From contig JBFLXA010000015.1 in NCBI GenBank assembly GCA_040757575.1, positions 1 through 64,000 of the forward strand: a DNA stretch of 64,000 nucleotides. Reading direction: 5' to 3'. The DNA is from PFJX01 sp040757575 (GTDB lineage: Bacteria; Pseudomonadota; Gammaproteobacteria; Burkholderiales; Thiobacillaceae). Of this stretch, positions 56,114-64,000 are shown one piece after another. The notes below the pieces were generated by a model. The model worked only from the letters and a program-made list of their open reading frames with translations. It was not told the origin of the DNA and searched no databases. A program made the translations under genes and the position numbers. Within the stretch, counting starts at the first letter, position 1, and each line of letters begins with the position of its first letter.

Positions 56114-57835
56114 TCAATCATTCGTCACGGCCAGCACTTCCTCCAGGGAAGTCAGGCCTTGTTTGACCTTCAGCAAACCGGATTCGCGCAGATTACGGAC
56201 CCCTTCCCGCCGGGCCTGGTCGGCGATATCCAGCGCGGTGCCGTTTTTCATGATGATCCGGCTCAGTTCTTCCGTCACCGGCATGACCTGGTAGATGCCT
56301 ACCCGTCCCTTGTAACCGGTGTCCTTGCAGACCGGACAGCCCACCGCTCCATAGGCCTGCCAGCTGCCGTCCAGATCTGCCTCGCTGAAACCCGCGTTGA
56401 GCAAGGCTTCAGGGGGAATGTCGATGGGTTTCTTGCAACTGCTACAGAGGCGGCGTCCCAGGCGCTGGGCAGTGATGAGGTTCACCGACGCCGCCACGTT
56501 GTAGGAGGGCACCCCCATGTTGACCAGGCGGGTCAGGGTCGAGGGTGCATCGTTGGTGTGCAGGGTGGACAAGACCATGTGACCGGTCTGGGCAGCCTTG
56601 ATGGCAATTTCGGCCGTTTCCAGGTCGCGGATCTCGCCCACCATGATGATGTCCGGATCCTGGCGCAGGAAGGCACGCAGGGCGGACGCAAAATCCAGGC
56701 CGGCCTTGTCGTTGATGTTGACCTGGTTAATCCCCGCCAACTGGATTTCCACCGGGTCTTCGACGGTGGAGATGTTGACGCCGGGCTGATTGAGGATGTT
56801 CAGGCAGGAATACAGCGATACGGTCTTTCCGGAGCCGGTGGGCCCCGTCACCAGCACCATGCCATAGGGACGCTGCACTGCTTCCACCAGCAGACTCAAC
56901 TGGTCCGGGTCATAACCGAGGTTCTCGATTCCCGCCGTGGCGGCCTTGGAATCCAGGATCCGCATGACGATCTTCTCGCCATACAGGGTGGGCAGGGTGG
57001 AAATACGGAAATCCACCGACTTGTTGCGGGACAGCACCAGCTTCAGGCGGCCGTCCTGGGGTATGCGCTTTTCCGAGATATCCAGCTTCGAGATCACCTT
57101 GATGCGGGAGGCGATCTTCTCCTTGATGGCCAGGGGCGGCTGGGCCACTTCATAAAGGTTACCGTCCATCCGGTAACGGATGCGGTAGTTCTTTTCATAG
57201 GGTTCGAAGTGGATGTCCGAAGCTCCGCTGTTGATGGCGTCGAGCATGATTTTCTGCAGGTACTTCACCACCGGCGCATCGTCGATGTCCTGGGCGGCGG
57301 CGGTGTCCTGCTTCTCCTGGGCCTCGTCGTCTGTGAACTCCAGATTCAGGTCTTCGGTGTCGATGGTCTTGAGGATGCTTTCCTCAGTGGTCTGACCATA
57401 TTGCTCCAGCAGGCGTCCCAGTTTGTCGTCCTCGACAACAACCGCCTCCACCGCCAGGTTGGACTGGAACTTGATGTCATCCAGGGCTTGCAGGTTGCTG
57501 GGGTCGGACAGGGCGACAAACAGCCGATTGCCCCGCTGGGCGATGGGTAGCACCCGGTGCTTGGTCAACAGCTTGGCGTCCACCACTCCTTTGGGGAACA
57601 CCGAATCATCGATCGTATCGATGTTCAGGAATGGAAAACCAAAGGTGACCGATGCGAAGGCCGCTACCTGGTCCGGACGGAACCTGCGGCTTTTCAGCAA
57701 GTGGGCCAGAAATGCCTCACCGGAAGACCTGGCCTGGTTCTGAAGGCTTTCCCCCTCATCCTGGGAAAGAAGGCCCTGGGTCACCATGGCCCGACACAAG
57801 CCGGTCAAGTTTGCGCCGACGGAAACTGCCGCCAT
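56114..57835 (-). CDS. pilB: Type IV pilus extension ATPase PilB
   Basis: The 573-residue cytoplasmic hexameric ATPase powers pilus assembly. It has an N-terminal MshEN/GspE domain (LTGLCRAMVTQGLLSQDE, then FPFLNIDTIDDSVFPKG). The core shows Walker A GPTGSGKT (about 330), an Asp box (STVEDPVEIQLAG), Walker B (ILRQ-type, DIIMVGEIRD) and a His box (GHMVLSTLHTNDAP). A tetracysteine zinc site follows (CSSCKK...CPVCKDTG, about 465-510). Start 57835 is chosen because the longer frame begins with TTG in non-conserved sequence. No pilT, pilin or pilMNOPQ is in view. The HD-GYP proteins in the window may act on pilus function. Confidence 0.95.
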   Translation of the reverse strand: MAAVSVGANLTGLCRAMVTQGLLSQDEGESLQNQARSSGEAFLAHLLKSRRFRPDQVAAFASVTFGFPFLNIDTIDDSVFPKGVVDAKLLTKHRVLPIAQRGNRLFVALSDPSNLQALDDIKFQSNLAVEAVVVEDDKLGRLLEQYGQTTEESILKTIDTEDLNLEFTDDEAQEKQDTAAAQDIDDAPVVKYLQKIMLDAINSGASDIHFEPYEKNYRIRYRMDGNLYEVAQPPLAIKEKIASRIKVISKLDISEKRIPQDGRLKLVLSRNKSVDFRISTLPTLYGEKIVMRILDSKAATAGIENLGYDPDQLSLLVEAVQRPYGMVLVTGPTGSGKTVSLYSCLNILNQPGVNISTVEDPVEIQLAGINQVNINDKAGLDFASALRAFLRQDPDIIMVGEIRDLETAEIAIKAAQTGHMVLSTLHTNDAPSTLTRLVNMGVPSYNVAASVNLITAQRLGRRLCSSCKKPIDIPPEALLNAGFSEADLDGSWQAYGAVGCPVCKDTGYKGRVGIYQVMPVTEELSRIIMKNGTALDIADQARREGVRNLRESGLLKVKQGLTSLEEVLAVTND

Positions 57836-57873
57836 TTCGGTGCTTTGCTCCCAGTACGTGGACAACTCGGGCG

Positions 57874-57902
57874 ATATTGCGCCCCGTCATCGCAAATGTA
57901 AA
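57874..57902 (-). promoter_or_regulatory. Candidate promoter for pilB
   Basis: On the minus strand TTTACA (5/6 to the -35 consensus) and CAATAT (3/6) are 17 bp apart in the 86-base gap upstream of pilB. The transcript would begin about 30 bases before the ATG and would lead pilBCD and coaE. Confidence 0.33.
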
Positions 57903-57921
57903 GAAATCCGGCGGTGGCCCG

Positions 57922-59193
57922 CTAGCCCCCTTCGCGCCGAGGCCCGACCCGGGCGGTTTTCACCATGCGGCCCTGAACCTGGATGATTTCCACCGGGTAT
58001 CCCGATACCAACACACTGGTACCCGGCTCGGGCATGGACTCCAGATACTCCAGCAACAGCCCATTGAGAGTGCGAGGCCCCTCCACTGGAAAAGCCAGCC
58101 CCAATTTGCGGTTCAGTTGCCGCAGGGAAGCGCTGCCTTCGACGATCACGCTGCCATCCTCCTGGGCCACGATGCCCCCCTGCTCGCCCGGGCGCTGCAC
58201 CGAAAACTCGCCAACAATCTCCTCCAGGATGTCTGCCATGGTGACCAGGCCCAGCAGTTCCCCATATTCATCCACCACCAAACCCACAGTCTGGCGGGTG
58301 GCCTGGAACTGAGTCAGCTGGTTATACAGCGAAGTGCCGGAGGGGATGTAATAGGGTTCCCGGAGGACGGCCTTGAAGGCTTCTATATCGAAAGTTCCCT
58401 CCCGCAGCAGGGACAGGGCGCGCCGGACCTGCACCATGCCCACCACATTGTTTGGCTCGCCATCATAGACCGGCAGGCGGGCATGATGGCTGGTCACCAG
58501 TTGATGGATCAGCTCCTCCTCCTCCACAGCCAGATCGATGGCCTCGATCTGGCTTCGGGGGCGCATGACGTCATCCACCGTCACCTGCTCCAAGTCGAAG
58601 AGGTTCATGAGGATGGACTTGTGTTGCACGGGCAGAAAGGAGCCGGATTCCGCCAGCAGGGTGCGCAGTTCCTCCACCCCCATGCTGTTGGCGGAGGCAG
58701 TCTGGGGGGTGAGGCGCATCAGCCGCAGAAGGGCCTGCACAAACAGGTTAACAAACCAGACGGCCGGGTAGAACACGCGCAGCATGGGTGCCAGCACATA
58801 ACTGGCCGCCGGCGCGATGCGCTCCGGATAGGACGCCCCCAGGACCTTGGGTGTGACTTCGGAAAACACCAGGATGAGGAAAGTGACCGTCAGCGTGGAC
58901 AGGGTCAGGGCCAACTCGTTTTGGCCAAAAAGGCGGAAGGCGATGATGGTCACCAGGGAAGCGGCCGCTGCGTTCACCAGGTTGTTGCCAAGCAGGATGA
59001 CCCCCAGCAGCTTGTCCGTCTGGGCCAACAACCATTCCGCCAGCCGGGCCCCACGCTGCCCGGATTTGGCCATGTTGCGCAGCCGATAGCGGTTCACTGC
59101 CATCATGCTGGTTTCCGATGACGAGAAAAACCCGGAAAAAACCAGCAGCAGGGCCAGGGCCCCGAACAATACTTCCAGTGGGATCGCGTCCAA
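57922..59193 (-). CDS. CNNM/CorC-family (HlyC/CorC) transporter
   Basis: The product is a 423-residue membrane protein. The CNNM (DUF21) domain spans about 1-195 with three to four helices (FSGFFSSSETSMMAVNRYRL; FGQNELALTLSTLTVTFLILVF). A CBS pair at about 200-320 follows (VMRPRSQIEAIDL; VGLVVDEYGELLGLVTMADIL), then the CorC-HlyC domain (EEIVGEFS, ...LNGLLLEYL). The family is linked to Mg2+ or Co2+ homeostasis. The start is TTG 59193, which gives the conserved N-terminus. The stop lies 87 bases from pilB. Confidence 0.9.
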   Translation of the reverse strand: MDAIPLEVLFGALALLLVFSGFFSSSETSMMAVNRYRLRNMAKSGQRGARLAEWLLAQTDKLLGVILLGNNLVNAAAASLVTIIAFRLFGQNELALTLSTLTVTFLILVFSEVTPKVLGASYPERIAPAASYVLAPMLRVFYPAVWFVNLFVQALLRLMRLTPQTASANSMGVEELRTLLAESGSFLPVQHKSILMNLFDLEQVTVDDVMRPRSQIEAIDLAVEEEELIHQLVTSHHARLPVYDGEPNNVVGMVQVRRALSLLREGTFDIEAFKAVLREPYYIPSGTSLYNQLTQFQATRQTVGLVVDEYGELLGLVTMADILEEIVGEFSVQRPGEQGGIVAQEDGSVIVEGSASLRQLNRKLGLAFPVEGPRTLNGLLLEYLESMPEPGTSVLVSGYPVEIIQVQGRMVKTARVGPRREGG

Positions 59194-59259
59194 TCAGTAC
59201 TTCAGGCAGTGAAGACCGGCTCAGTGTAGCGCCAAGGAGCTCTCCCCGTCATCGGGGGG

Positions 59260-59535
59260 TCAGCCCTTGTCACCATATTGAGAAGGCGTCACCCCGGCCC
59301 GGGCCAGGAATTCCCGCAAAGACTTCACTGCCTGACGGTCCAGCACATTGCTGTGGTGGGGCCGGTGCACCACATCCTCCATGCCATTGAGACGCACCCG
59401 GAAGCGGGCCCCGGTCAGGGGATCCAGATCGGCCCCCAGGTGACCGAGTAGCGCTTCCACGTCCCGCCAGTGGATGTTGCCGCTGATAGGGTCGTGGAAC
59501 AGGGTTTCGATCAGGTGGGCGTGCTTGTGGCTCAT
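59260..59535 (-). CDS. HicA-like small protein (toxin fold), orphan
   Basis: The 91-residue protein has AAGGTG six bases before its ATG. The sequence follows the longer HicA-type pattern: KHAHLIETLFHDPISGNIHWRDVE, LGADLD, then RFRVRLNG and HRPHHSN, ending VKSLREFLARAGV. HicA proteins are dsRBD-fold mRNA interferases with a key His; HRPH is the candidate here. No HicB antitoxin gene is found on either side, where rlmD and corC lie. It may be a domesticated relative with another role. It starts four bases after rlmD ends and is probably cotranscribed. Confidence 0.6.
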   Translation of the reverse strand: MSHKHAHLIETLFHDPISGNIHWRDVEALLGHLGADLDPLTGARFRVRLNGMEDVVHRPHHSNVLDRQAVKSLREFLARAGVTPSQYGDKG

Positions 59536-59539
59536 GGGG

Positions 59540-60841
59540 TCACCTTTCGAACAAGGCAATGGATTCCACGTGGGCGGTGTGGGGGAACATGTTGGCTACG
59601 CCGGCACACACCAAACGGTAGCCCTTCTGATGCACCAGCACCGCCGCGTCCCGGGCCAGGGTGGCCGGGTTGCAGGACACGTAGACGATACGACCCGGGG
59701 CGCCGGCATCGGGCAGGGACTTCACCAGCTCGATGGCACCGTCCCGGGGCGGGTCGATGAGCAGCTTGTCGAAGGCACCCAGGGCAGCGTAGGACTCTGG
59801 CGTCATCTGGAACAGGTCCGCCACCCGGAATTCGCTTTGAGCTGCCAGGCCATTGCGGACGGCATTCTCCACCGCCCGGGCCACCAGACCGGCACTGCCC
59901 TCCACCCCCAGCACGGACGCGCCCCGGCGGGCGATGGGTAAACTGAAGTTGCCGAGGCCACAGAAGAAATCCGCCACCCGCTCCCCGGGCCGGGGGTCCA
60001 AGAGGCCCATGGCCCGGCGGATGAGCATGCGGTTGATGCCATGGTTCACCTGGGTGAACTCCGTGGGACGGAAGGGCATCACCAGGTCGGACTCCGGCAG
60101 GCGGTAACAGAGTTCCGGGCCGTCCAGGGGGTAGAAGGGGTAGGCCGTATCCGGCCCCTTGGGTTGCAGCCAGAACTGCACCCGGTGGGCATCGGCGTAG
60201 GCCTTGACGCGGATTTCGTCTTCGGCGGACAGGGGCTCCAGGATGCGCAGCACCAGCACGTCCACATCCTCGCCGGCAGCCAGTTCGATCTGGGGCAGGC
60301 GGTCCCGGATGGACAACCCTGCCACCAGTTCCCGCAACCGGGGCAACTGGTCCGAAATACGCCGGGGCAGCACCTCGCAACTGTTCATGTCCGCCACGTA
60401 GCTGCTGCGCTTTTCGTGGAAGCCCACCAGCACGCCCCCCTTCTTGGGCACGTTGCGCACCGACAGCCGGGCCCGGGTGCGGTAGCCCCAGGTGGGACCG
60501 TGCACCGGTGGCAGAATGGATTCAGGCCGCACCTGGCCGATGTGGGTGAAACAGTCCTCCAGCACCCGCTGCTTCACCGCCACCTGGGCAGCCTCGTCCA
60601 GATGCTGGTGGGAACAGCCGCCGCACACCCCGAACCAGCGACACTGGGGCTTGACCCGGAAGGGGCTGGCCTTGCGGATGGACACCACCTGGGCCTGCTC
60701 GTAATTGGGCTTCTTGCGGTAGCTGGAAACCTCGCACACCTCTCCCGGCAGGGCGCGATCCACAAAAATGGCCTTGCCCTCAAGATGGGCCACCCCCCGC
60801 CCCTCATGGTCCAGGGACTCGATACAGACGACCGGATTCAC
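59540..60841 (-). CDS. rlmD: 23S rRNA (uracil-1939-C5)-methyltransferase
   Basis: The 433-residue enzyme has an N-terminal TRAM RNA-binding domain (IESLDHEGRGVAHLEGKAIF). The 4Fe-4S cysteine cluster includes CRWFGVCGGC (about 67-76). The SAM-dependent methyltransferase domain has FFCGLGNFSLPIA and the catalytic Cys in YVSCNPATLARD (about 388). The start is GTG at 60841, overlapping the upstream exonuclease stop (GTGA). Uracil C5 methylation with a catalytic Cys is the expected chemistry. RumA family members are about this length. Confidence 0.92.
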   Translation of the reverse strand: MNPVVCIESLDHEGRGVAHLEGKAIFVDRALPGEVCEVSSYRKKPNYEQAQVVSIRKASPFRVKPQCRWFGVCGGCSHQHLDEAAQVAVKQRVLEDCFTHIGQVRPESILPPVHGPTWGYRTRARLSVRNVPKKGGVLVGFHEKRSSYVADMNSCEVLPRRISDQLPRLRELVAGLSIRDRLPQIELAAGEDVDVLVLRILEPLSAEDEIRVKAYADAHRVQFWLQPKGPDTAYPFYPLDGPELCYRLPESDLVMPFRPTEFTQVNHGINRMLIRRAMGLLDPRPGERVADFFCGLGNFSLPIARRGASVLGVEGSAGLVARAVENAVRNGLAAQSEFRVADLFQMTPESYAALGAFDKLLIDPPRDGAIELVKSLPDAGAPGRIVYVSCNPATLARDAAVLVHQKGYRLVCAGVANMFPHTAHVESIALFER

Positions 60842-61614
60842 GCCCAGGCCTCCAGAAACTCGAACCAGTGGTCCGCGCCGATTTCCTCCAGGCTGGACCG
60901 CACCAGGGCGATCTCCTGGTCGTACTGGGCCGCCGTGAGGGCGCCGCGCATCTTCTGGAAGCGCAGGTACACCAGCCAGGTGTTCACCACGTCGGTTTCG
61001 CAGTAGTCCCGGATGCCGGCGGCTTCGCCCCGCTGCCAGGCATTCCACACTTCGCTGCCGTCCATGCCCAGCTTGCCGGGGAAGCCCAGCAGCTTGGCCA
61101 GGGCATCCAGGGGCGCGTTGGCCCGGCCGGAATAGAGGGCCAGCAGGTCCATCAGATCGATATGCCGGGTGTGATAACGGGACAGGTAGTTGTTGTATTT
61201 GAAATCCCGGTTGTCATCGCCCCAGTCCCAGTAGGTGGGCGCAGTCACCCCGTGCAGCATGGCCCGGTAATGGAGCACCGGCAGATCAAAGCCGCCGCCG
61301 TTCCAGGACACCAGCTGGGGGGTGTAGCGCTCGATGCCGTCGAAAAAGCGCTGGATGATCTGCCCCTCGTCCGCATCGGGCTCAGCCAGGGAAAACACCC
61401 GGAAACGATCTCCTTCCCGCAGCACACAGGAAATGGTCACCACCCGTTGCAGGTAATGGGGCAGAAAATCGGAACCGCCGGTCTGCTGGCGGCGCATGAG
61501 GAAGGCCATTTCCCCCACTTCGTGGTCACTGGCCTCGGGGCCCACGTCGTGCAATCGCCGCAGTCCGGCGATGTCGGGGATGGTCTCAATGTCGAATACG
61601 AGGGTCGGTGTCAT
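60838..61614 (-). CDS. 3'-5' exonuclease, PolB-like DEDDy family
   Basis: The 258-residue product has the three exonuclease motifs: Exo I FDIETIPD (about 8-15), Exo II in SWNGGGFDLPVL (about 98), and Exo III RDYCETDVVNTW with Tyr-x3-Asp (about 208). The middle matches the predicted PolB-related 3'-5' exonuclease family (PF10108). It acts on nucleic acid 3' ends; the specific substrate is not known. The ATG at 61614 is used because the upstream extension is not conserved. Its stop overlaps rlmD, and pgl starts divergently 51 bases away. Confidence 0.88.
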   Translation of the reverse strand: MTPTLVFDIETIPDIAGLRRLHDVGPEASDHEVGEMAFLMRRQQTGGSDFLPHYLQRVVTISCVLREGDRFRVFSLAEPDADEGQIIQRFFDGIERYTPQLVSWNGGGFDLPVLHYRAMLHGVTAPTYWDWGDDNRDFKYNNYLSRYHTRHIDLMDLLALYSGRANAPLDALAKLLGFPGKLGMDGSEVWNAWQRGEAAGIRDYCETDVVNTWLVYLRFQKMRGALTAAQYDQEIALVRSSLEEIGADHWFEFLEAWA

Positions 61615-61665
61615 GGTCGGGGCGTAAAATTTGCGGGATTTTATCCGCTTAATCTCTCCAGAACG

Positions 61666-62379
61666 ATGCAAACACGCTGGCCGGAAACCCGTTGGCATGT
61701 GGCCCGGGACATGGATGACTGGCTGGCCCGAGCCCGGGCCAGGGTCAGCCATGCCGAAGCCGAGGCCCTGGACCAGCGAGGTGAATTCCACATCGTCCTG
61801 GCCGGCGGCAACACTCCTGCCCGGCTTTACCGCGCCCTGGCCGGGGAAGCCCACGACTGGGCGCGCTGGCAGATCTGGCTGGGAGACGAGCGCTGCCTGG
61901 GGGACACTGACCCGGGCCGCAACAGCGTCATGGTGACCGCCAGCCTGCTCCAGCAAGACGACACCCGGGCCGCCGGCTTCCACCCTATTCCGGCCCACCA
62001 GGGGGCCATGGCCGGCGCCCGGGCCTATGCCGATGCCCTGGCTGACATCGGCCTCTTCGATCTGGTGCTGCTAGGACTGGGGGAAGACGGCCATACCGCC
62101 AGCCTGTTTCCCGGACAGGACTGGGGTACCGCCCCTGGATCGCCGGATGCTCTGCCTATCTACCAGGCCCCAAAACCCCCGGCCGAACGCATCTCCCTCT
62201 CCGCCCAGCGCCTGTCCCGGGCCCGCCAGGTCCTGTTCCTGGTTACAGGCCGGGACAAGCAGGCAGCCCTGGGCCGCTGGCAGGCGGGGGAAGCGATCCC
62301 CGCGTCAGCGATCTGCCCCCCTGGCGGCGTTGATGTGCTGCTGGACCCCGAATCCCTATCTACCGGAGCAACTCCATGA
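61666..62379 (+). CDS. pgl: 6-phosphogluconolactonase
   Basis: The 237-residue cytosolic enzyme hydrolyses 6-phosphogluconolactone in the oxidative pentose phosphate pathway. Signature blocks are VLAGGNTPARLYRAL (about 45), WLGDERCLGDTDPGRNS (about 67) and LLGLGEDGHTASLFPG (about 145), where the active-site Glu and His lie. Zwf and the dehydrogenase are not nearby. The stop overlaps the DUF4139 start (ATGA). Confidence 0.93.
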   Translation: MQTRWPETRWHVARDMDDWLARARARVSHAEAEALDQRGEFHIVLAGGNTPARLYRALAGEAHDWARWQIWLGDERCLGDTDPGRNSVMVTASLLQQDDTRAAGFHPIPAHQGAMAGARAYADALADIGLFDLVLLGLGEDGHTASLFPGQDWGTAPGSPDALPIYQAPKPPAERISLSAQRLSRARQVLFLVTGRDKQAALGRWQAGEAIPASAICPPGGVDVLLDPESLSTGATP

Positions 62380-63836
62380 AAACCACCCTCACCGCCCTCA
62401 CCCTGGCGCTGGCAACCCTGGCCACCGGAACCCAGGCCCAGGACGAGCGCCGCAGCACCGCTGCAGACCAGACCGCCCTGGCCGTCACCATCTACAACGG
62501 CGACCTGGCCCTGGTGAAGGATGCCCGCAAGATCAAGTTGGGCGGGGGCGAGAACACCCTGGCCTGGCGGGAAATCTCTGCCCGCATGCAGCCGGAAACC
62601 GCCCTGCTGCATGCCCTGGACGGCGGCAAGCTGACCCTGCTCGAGCAGAATTTCGACTTCGACCTGCTCTCGCCCCAGAGTCTGCTGGAAAACTCCGTGG
62701 GCGATGCGGTGCGGGTCATCCGCACCCAGCCCATCACCGGTGCCGAGTTTGTCGAGAACGCCACGGTACTGGCGGCCAACGGCGGCGTGGTGCTCCAGTT
62801 CGGTGACCGAGTGGAAACCGGTGTCCCGGGTCGCCTGGCCTTCGCCAGCGTACCCCGCGAGCTGAAAGACAAACCTACCCTGTCCATGCTGGTGAAGACC
62901 GACGGCCCCGCCAACCCTTATCAGACCGCCGAGCGTCAGCTGGAGCTCTCCTACCTCACCGGCGGCTTGTCCTGGAAAGCCGACTACGTGGCGGAACTGT
63001 CCGGCGACGAAGAAGAAATGGATCTCAATGGCTGGGTCACCCTCACCAACACCAGTGGCACCGCCTATCCCAAGGCCAAACTGCAACTGGTGGCTGGCGA
63101 CGTGAACCGGGTACAGCCGGAACGCCGGGCCATGCCCATGATGGTGAAGGCCATGGCCATGGCCGACGCCGCACCGGCCATGCAGGAAGAGTCCCTGTTC
63201 GAATACCACCTCTACACCCTGGACCGGCCCACCACCCTGGCGGACAACCAGACCAAGCAGGTGGCCCTGCTCTCCGCCCAGGACGTGAAGGTGGAGAAGG
63301 AATACCGCCTGGAAGGGGGCAACTGGTACTACTCCAGCCAGCACGGCGACCTGGGCCAGAAGCTCAAGCCCAGCGTCACCCTGGAGTTCCACAACAAGGG
63401 CAAGGGCGCCGGCAACGGCCTGGGCGTTCCCCTGCCTAAAGGCGTGGTGCGGGTTTACAAGAAGGATTCCGCCGGCCGGGCCCAGTTCATCGGTGAAGAC
63501 CGCATCGACCATACGGCCAAGGGCGAAATCGTGCGTCTGAAGCTGGGTGAGGCCTTCGACATCACCGCCGACAAGAAGCAGACCGACTACCAGAAGCTGG
63601 CTGCGGCCTTCAACGCCCGGGGCGGCCTGATCGAAACCGGCTACCAGTTGGAAATCCGCAACGCCAAGAAAGAAGCCGTGACGGTGAAGGTGGTGGAGCC
63701 CATGCCCGGCGAATGGCAGATGGTTCAGGAAAGCCAGCCCCACAAGAAAGATGCCGCCCATGCAGCCACCTGGGAGGTGAAAGTACCGGCTGAAGGCAAG
63801 TCAGTGCTCACCTGGCGCGTGCGGACCAAATATTGA
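62376..63836 (+). CDS. DUF4139 family secreted protein
   Basis: The 486-residue product has a signal peptide ending GTQAQ. The mature protein shows the DUF4139 pattern: TIYNGDLALVKDARKI near the N-terminus, QLELSYLTGGLSWKADYVAE (about 190-210), and beta-rich C-terminal sequence such as YQLEIRNAKKEAVTVKVVEP. The middle region YYSSQHGDLGQKLKPSVTL fits the family. The function is unknown; the domain is probably periplasmic or surface-exposed. It overlaps pgl and the oxygenase gene by four bases each. Confidence 0.85.
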   Translation: MKTTLTALTLALATLATGTQAQDERRSTAADQTALAVTIYNGDLALVKDARKIKLGGGENTLAWREISARMQPETALLHALDGGKLTLLEQNFDFDLLSPQSLLENSVGDAVRVIRTQPITGAEFVENATVLAANGGVVLQFGDRVETGVPGRLAFASVPRELKDKPTLSMLVKTDGPANPYQTAERQLELSYLTGGLSWKADYVAELSGDEEEMDLNGWVTLTNTSGTAYPKAKLQLVAGDVNRVQPERRAMPMMVKAMAMADAAPAMQEESLFEYHLYTLDRPTTLADNQTKQVALLSAQDVKVEKEYRLEGGNWYYSSQHGDLGQKLKPSVTLEFHNKGKGAGNGLGVPLPKGVVRVYKKDSAGRAQFIGEDRIDHTAKGEIVRLKLGEAFDITADKKQTDYQKLAAAFNARGGLIETGYQLEIRNAKKEAVTVKVVEPMPGEWQMVQESQPHKKDAAHAATWEVKVPAEGKSVLTWRVRTKY

Positions 63837-64000
63837 TTTCTACGGACCTCAACCCCGTCCTCGACGACCTGGCCGGCCCTGGCTGGCATGTCTCCCCGGG
63901 GTTTCTCCCCCCGGAGGTGACCGCCGCCCTGCGGGATGAATGTCTGGCAGACCTGGACCGAGGGGCCTTCCACGCAGCCGGGATTGGCAGTGGCAACGCC
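63833..64000 (+). CDS. 2OG-Fe(II) oxygenase, SM-20 type (5' part)
   Basis: The frame begins with TTG 63833, overlapping the DUF4139 stop (TTGA), and runs off the right edge after 56 codons. The N-terminus (GWHVSPGFLPPEVTAAL, then GAFHAAGIGSGN) resembles SM-20-related 2-oxoglutarate/Fe(II) oxygenases, which start with a helix-rich lead before the HxD...H barrel. The iron ligands lie outside the window, so activity cannot be judged. Confidence 0.65.
   Translation, partial: MISTDLNPVLDDLAGPGWHVSPGFLPPEVTAALRDECLADLDRGAFHAAGIGSGNA

Noticed and set aside
57836..57865. Longer pilB start at a TTG
   Set aside because: The added ten residues are not like PilB N-termini, and the ATG at 57835 fits the family.

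Overview
The window is GC-rich, densely coding DNA from a Gram-negative bacterium, most likely a betaproteobacterium. The evidence is the order pilB-pilC-pilD-coaE-zapD, together with rlmD, mutY, tex and a CNNM/CorC protein of proteobacterial type. Most genes lie in short operons with 4-base stop/start overlaps. No rRNA, tRNA or CRISPR was seen. The left edge cuts into a probable IS110/IS1111-type element, and the right edge cuts a 2OG-Fe(II) oxygenase gene.

Layout. 1-1509: end of a mobile element, a DUF1566-type gene that it appears to have truncated, and a secreted tectonin-like propeller. 1600-3659: a sugar module (SemiSWEET transporter, GntR/UTRA regulator, PfkB kinase) whose two promoters share the same tandem motif. 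3692-8050: an operon for the cell envelope or surface, with a CsgG-family outer-membrane lipoprotein and three secreted proteins that share a short sequence just after the signal peptide. 8077-13361: two DUF302 proteins, an EamA permease, a TatD nuclease, a CPA2-type antiporter with a MarR regulator, and an MscS-related membrane protein. 14285-32809: an 18.5-kb signalling island with three HD-GYP response regulators and four sensor kinases, one of 2216 residues with about ten PAS domains and one fused to hemerythrin. 32837-39246: a LolA-like protein, an MmpL/RND exporter, a CBS protein and a P-type ATPase. 39314-48342: further c-di-GMP-type regulation (HDOD, DUF3391/HD-GYP, STAS), tex, and a DUF1631 plus EAL/HDOD operon. 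48389-64000: mutY, a radical SAM protein, a short DUF1631 paralogue, an M23 peptidase, zapD-coaE-pilDCB, corC, a HicA-like protein, rlmD, an exonuclease, pgl and DUF4139.

How the parts fit. Four HD-GYP proteins, two HDOD proteins (one with a degenerate EAL domain) and a c-di-GMP-I riboswitch point to c-di-GMP control of motility, pili or surface attachment. No GGDEF cyclase is encoded here. The strongest regulatory find is upstream of the DUF1631 operon at 44662: a near-consensus sigma-28 (FliA) promoter followed by a c-di-GMP-I aptamer. This would join flagellar timing and c-di-GMP level at one operon. The most open question in protein function is the CsgG-led operon at 3692-8050, which may be a small dedicated secretion or surface system.
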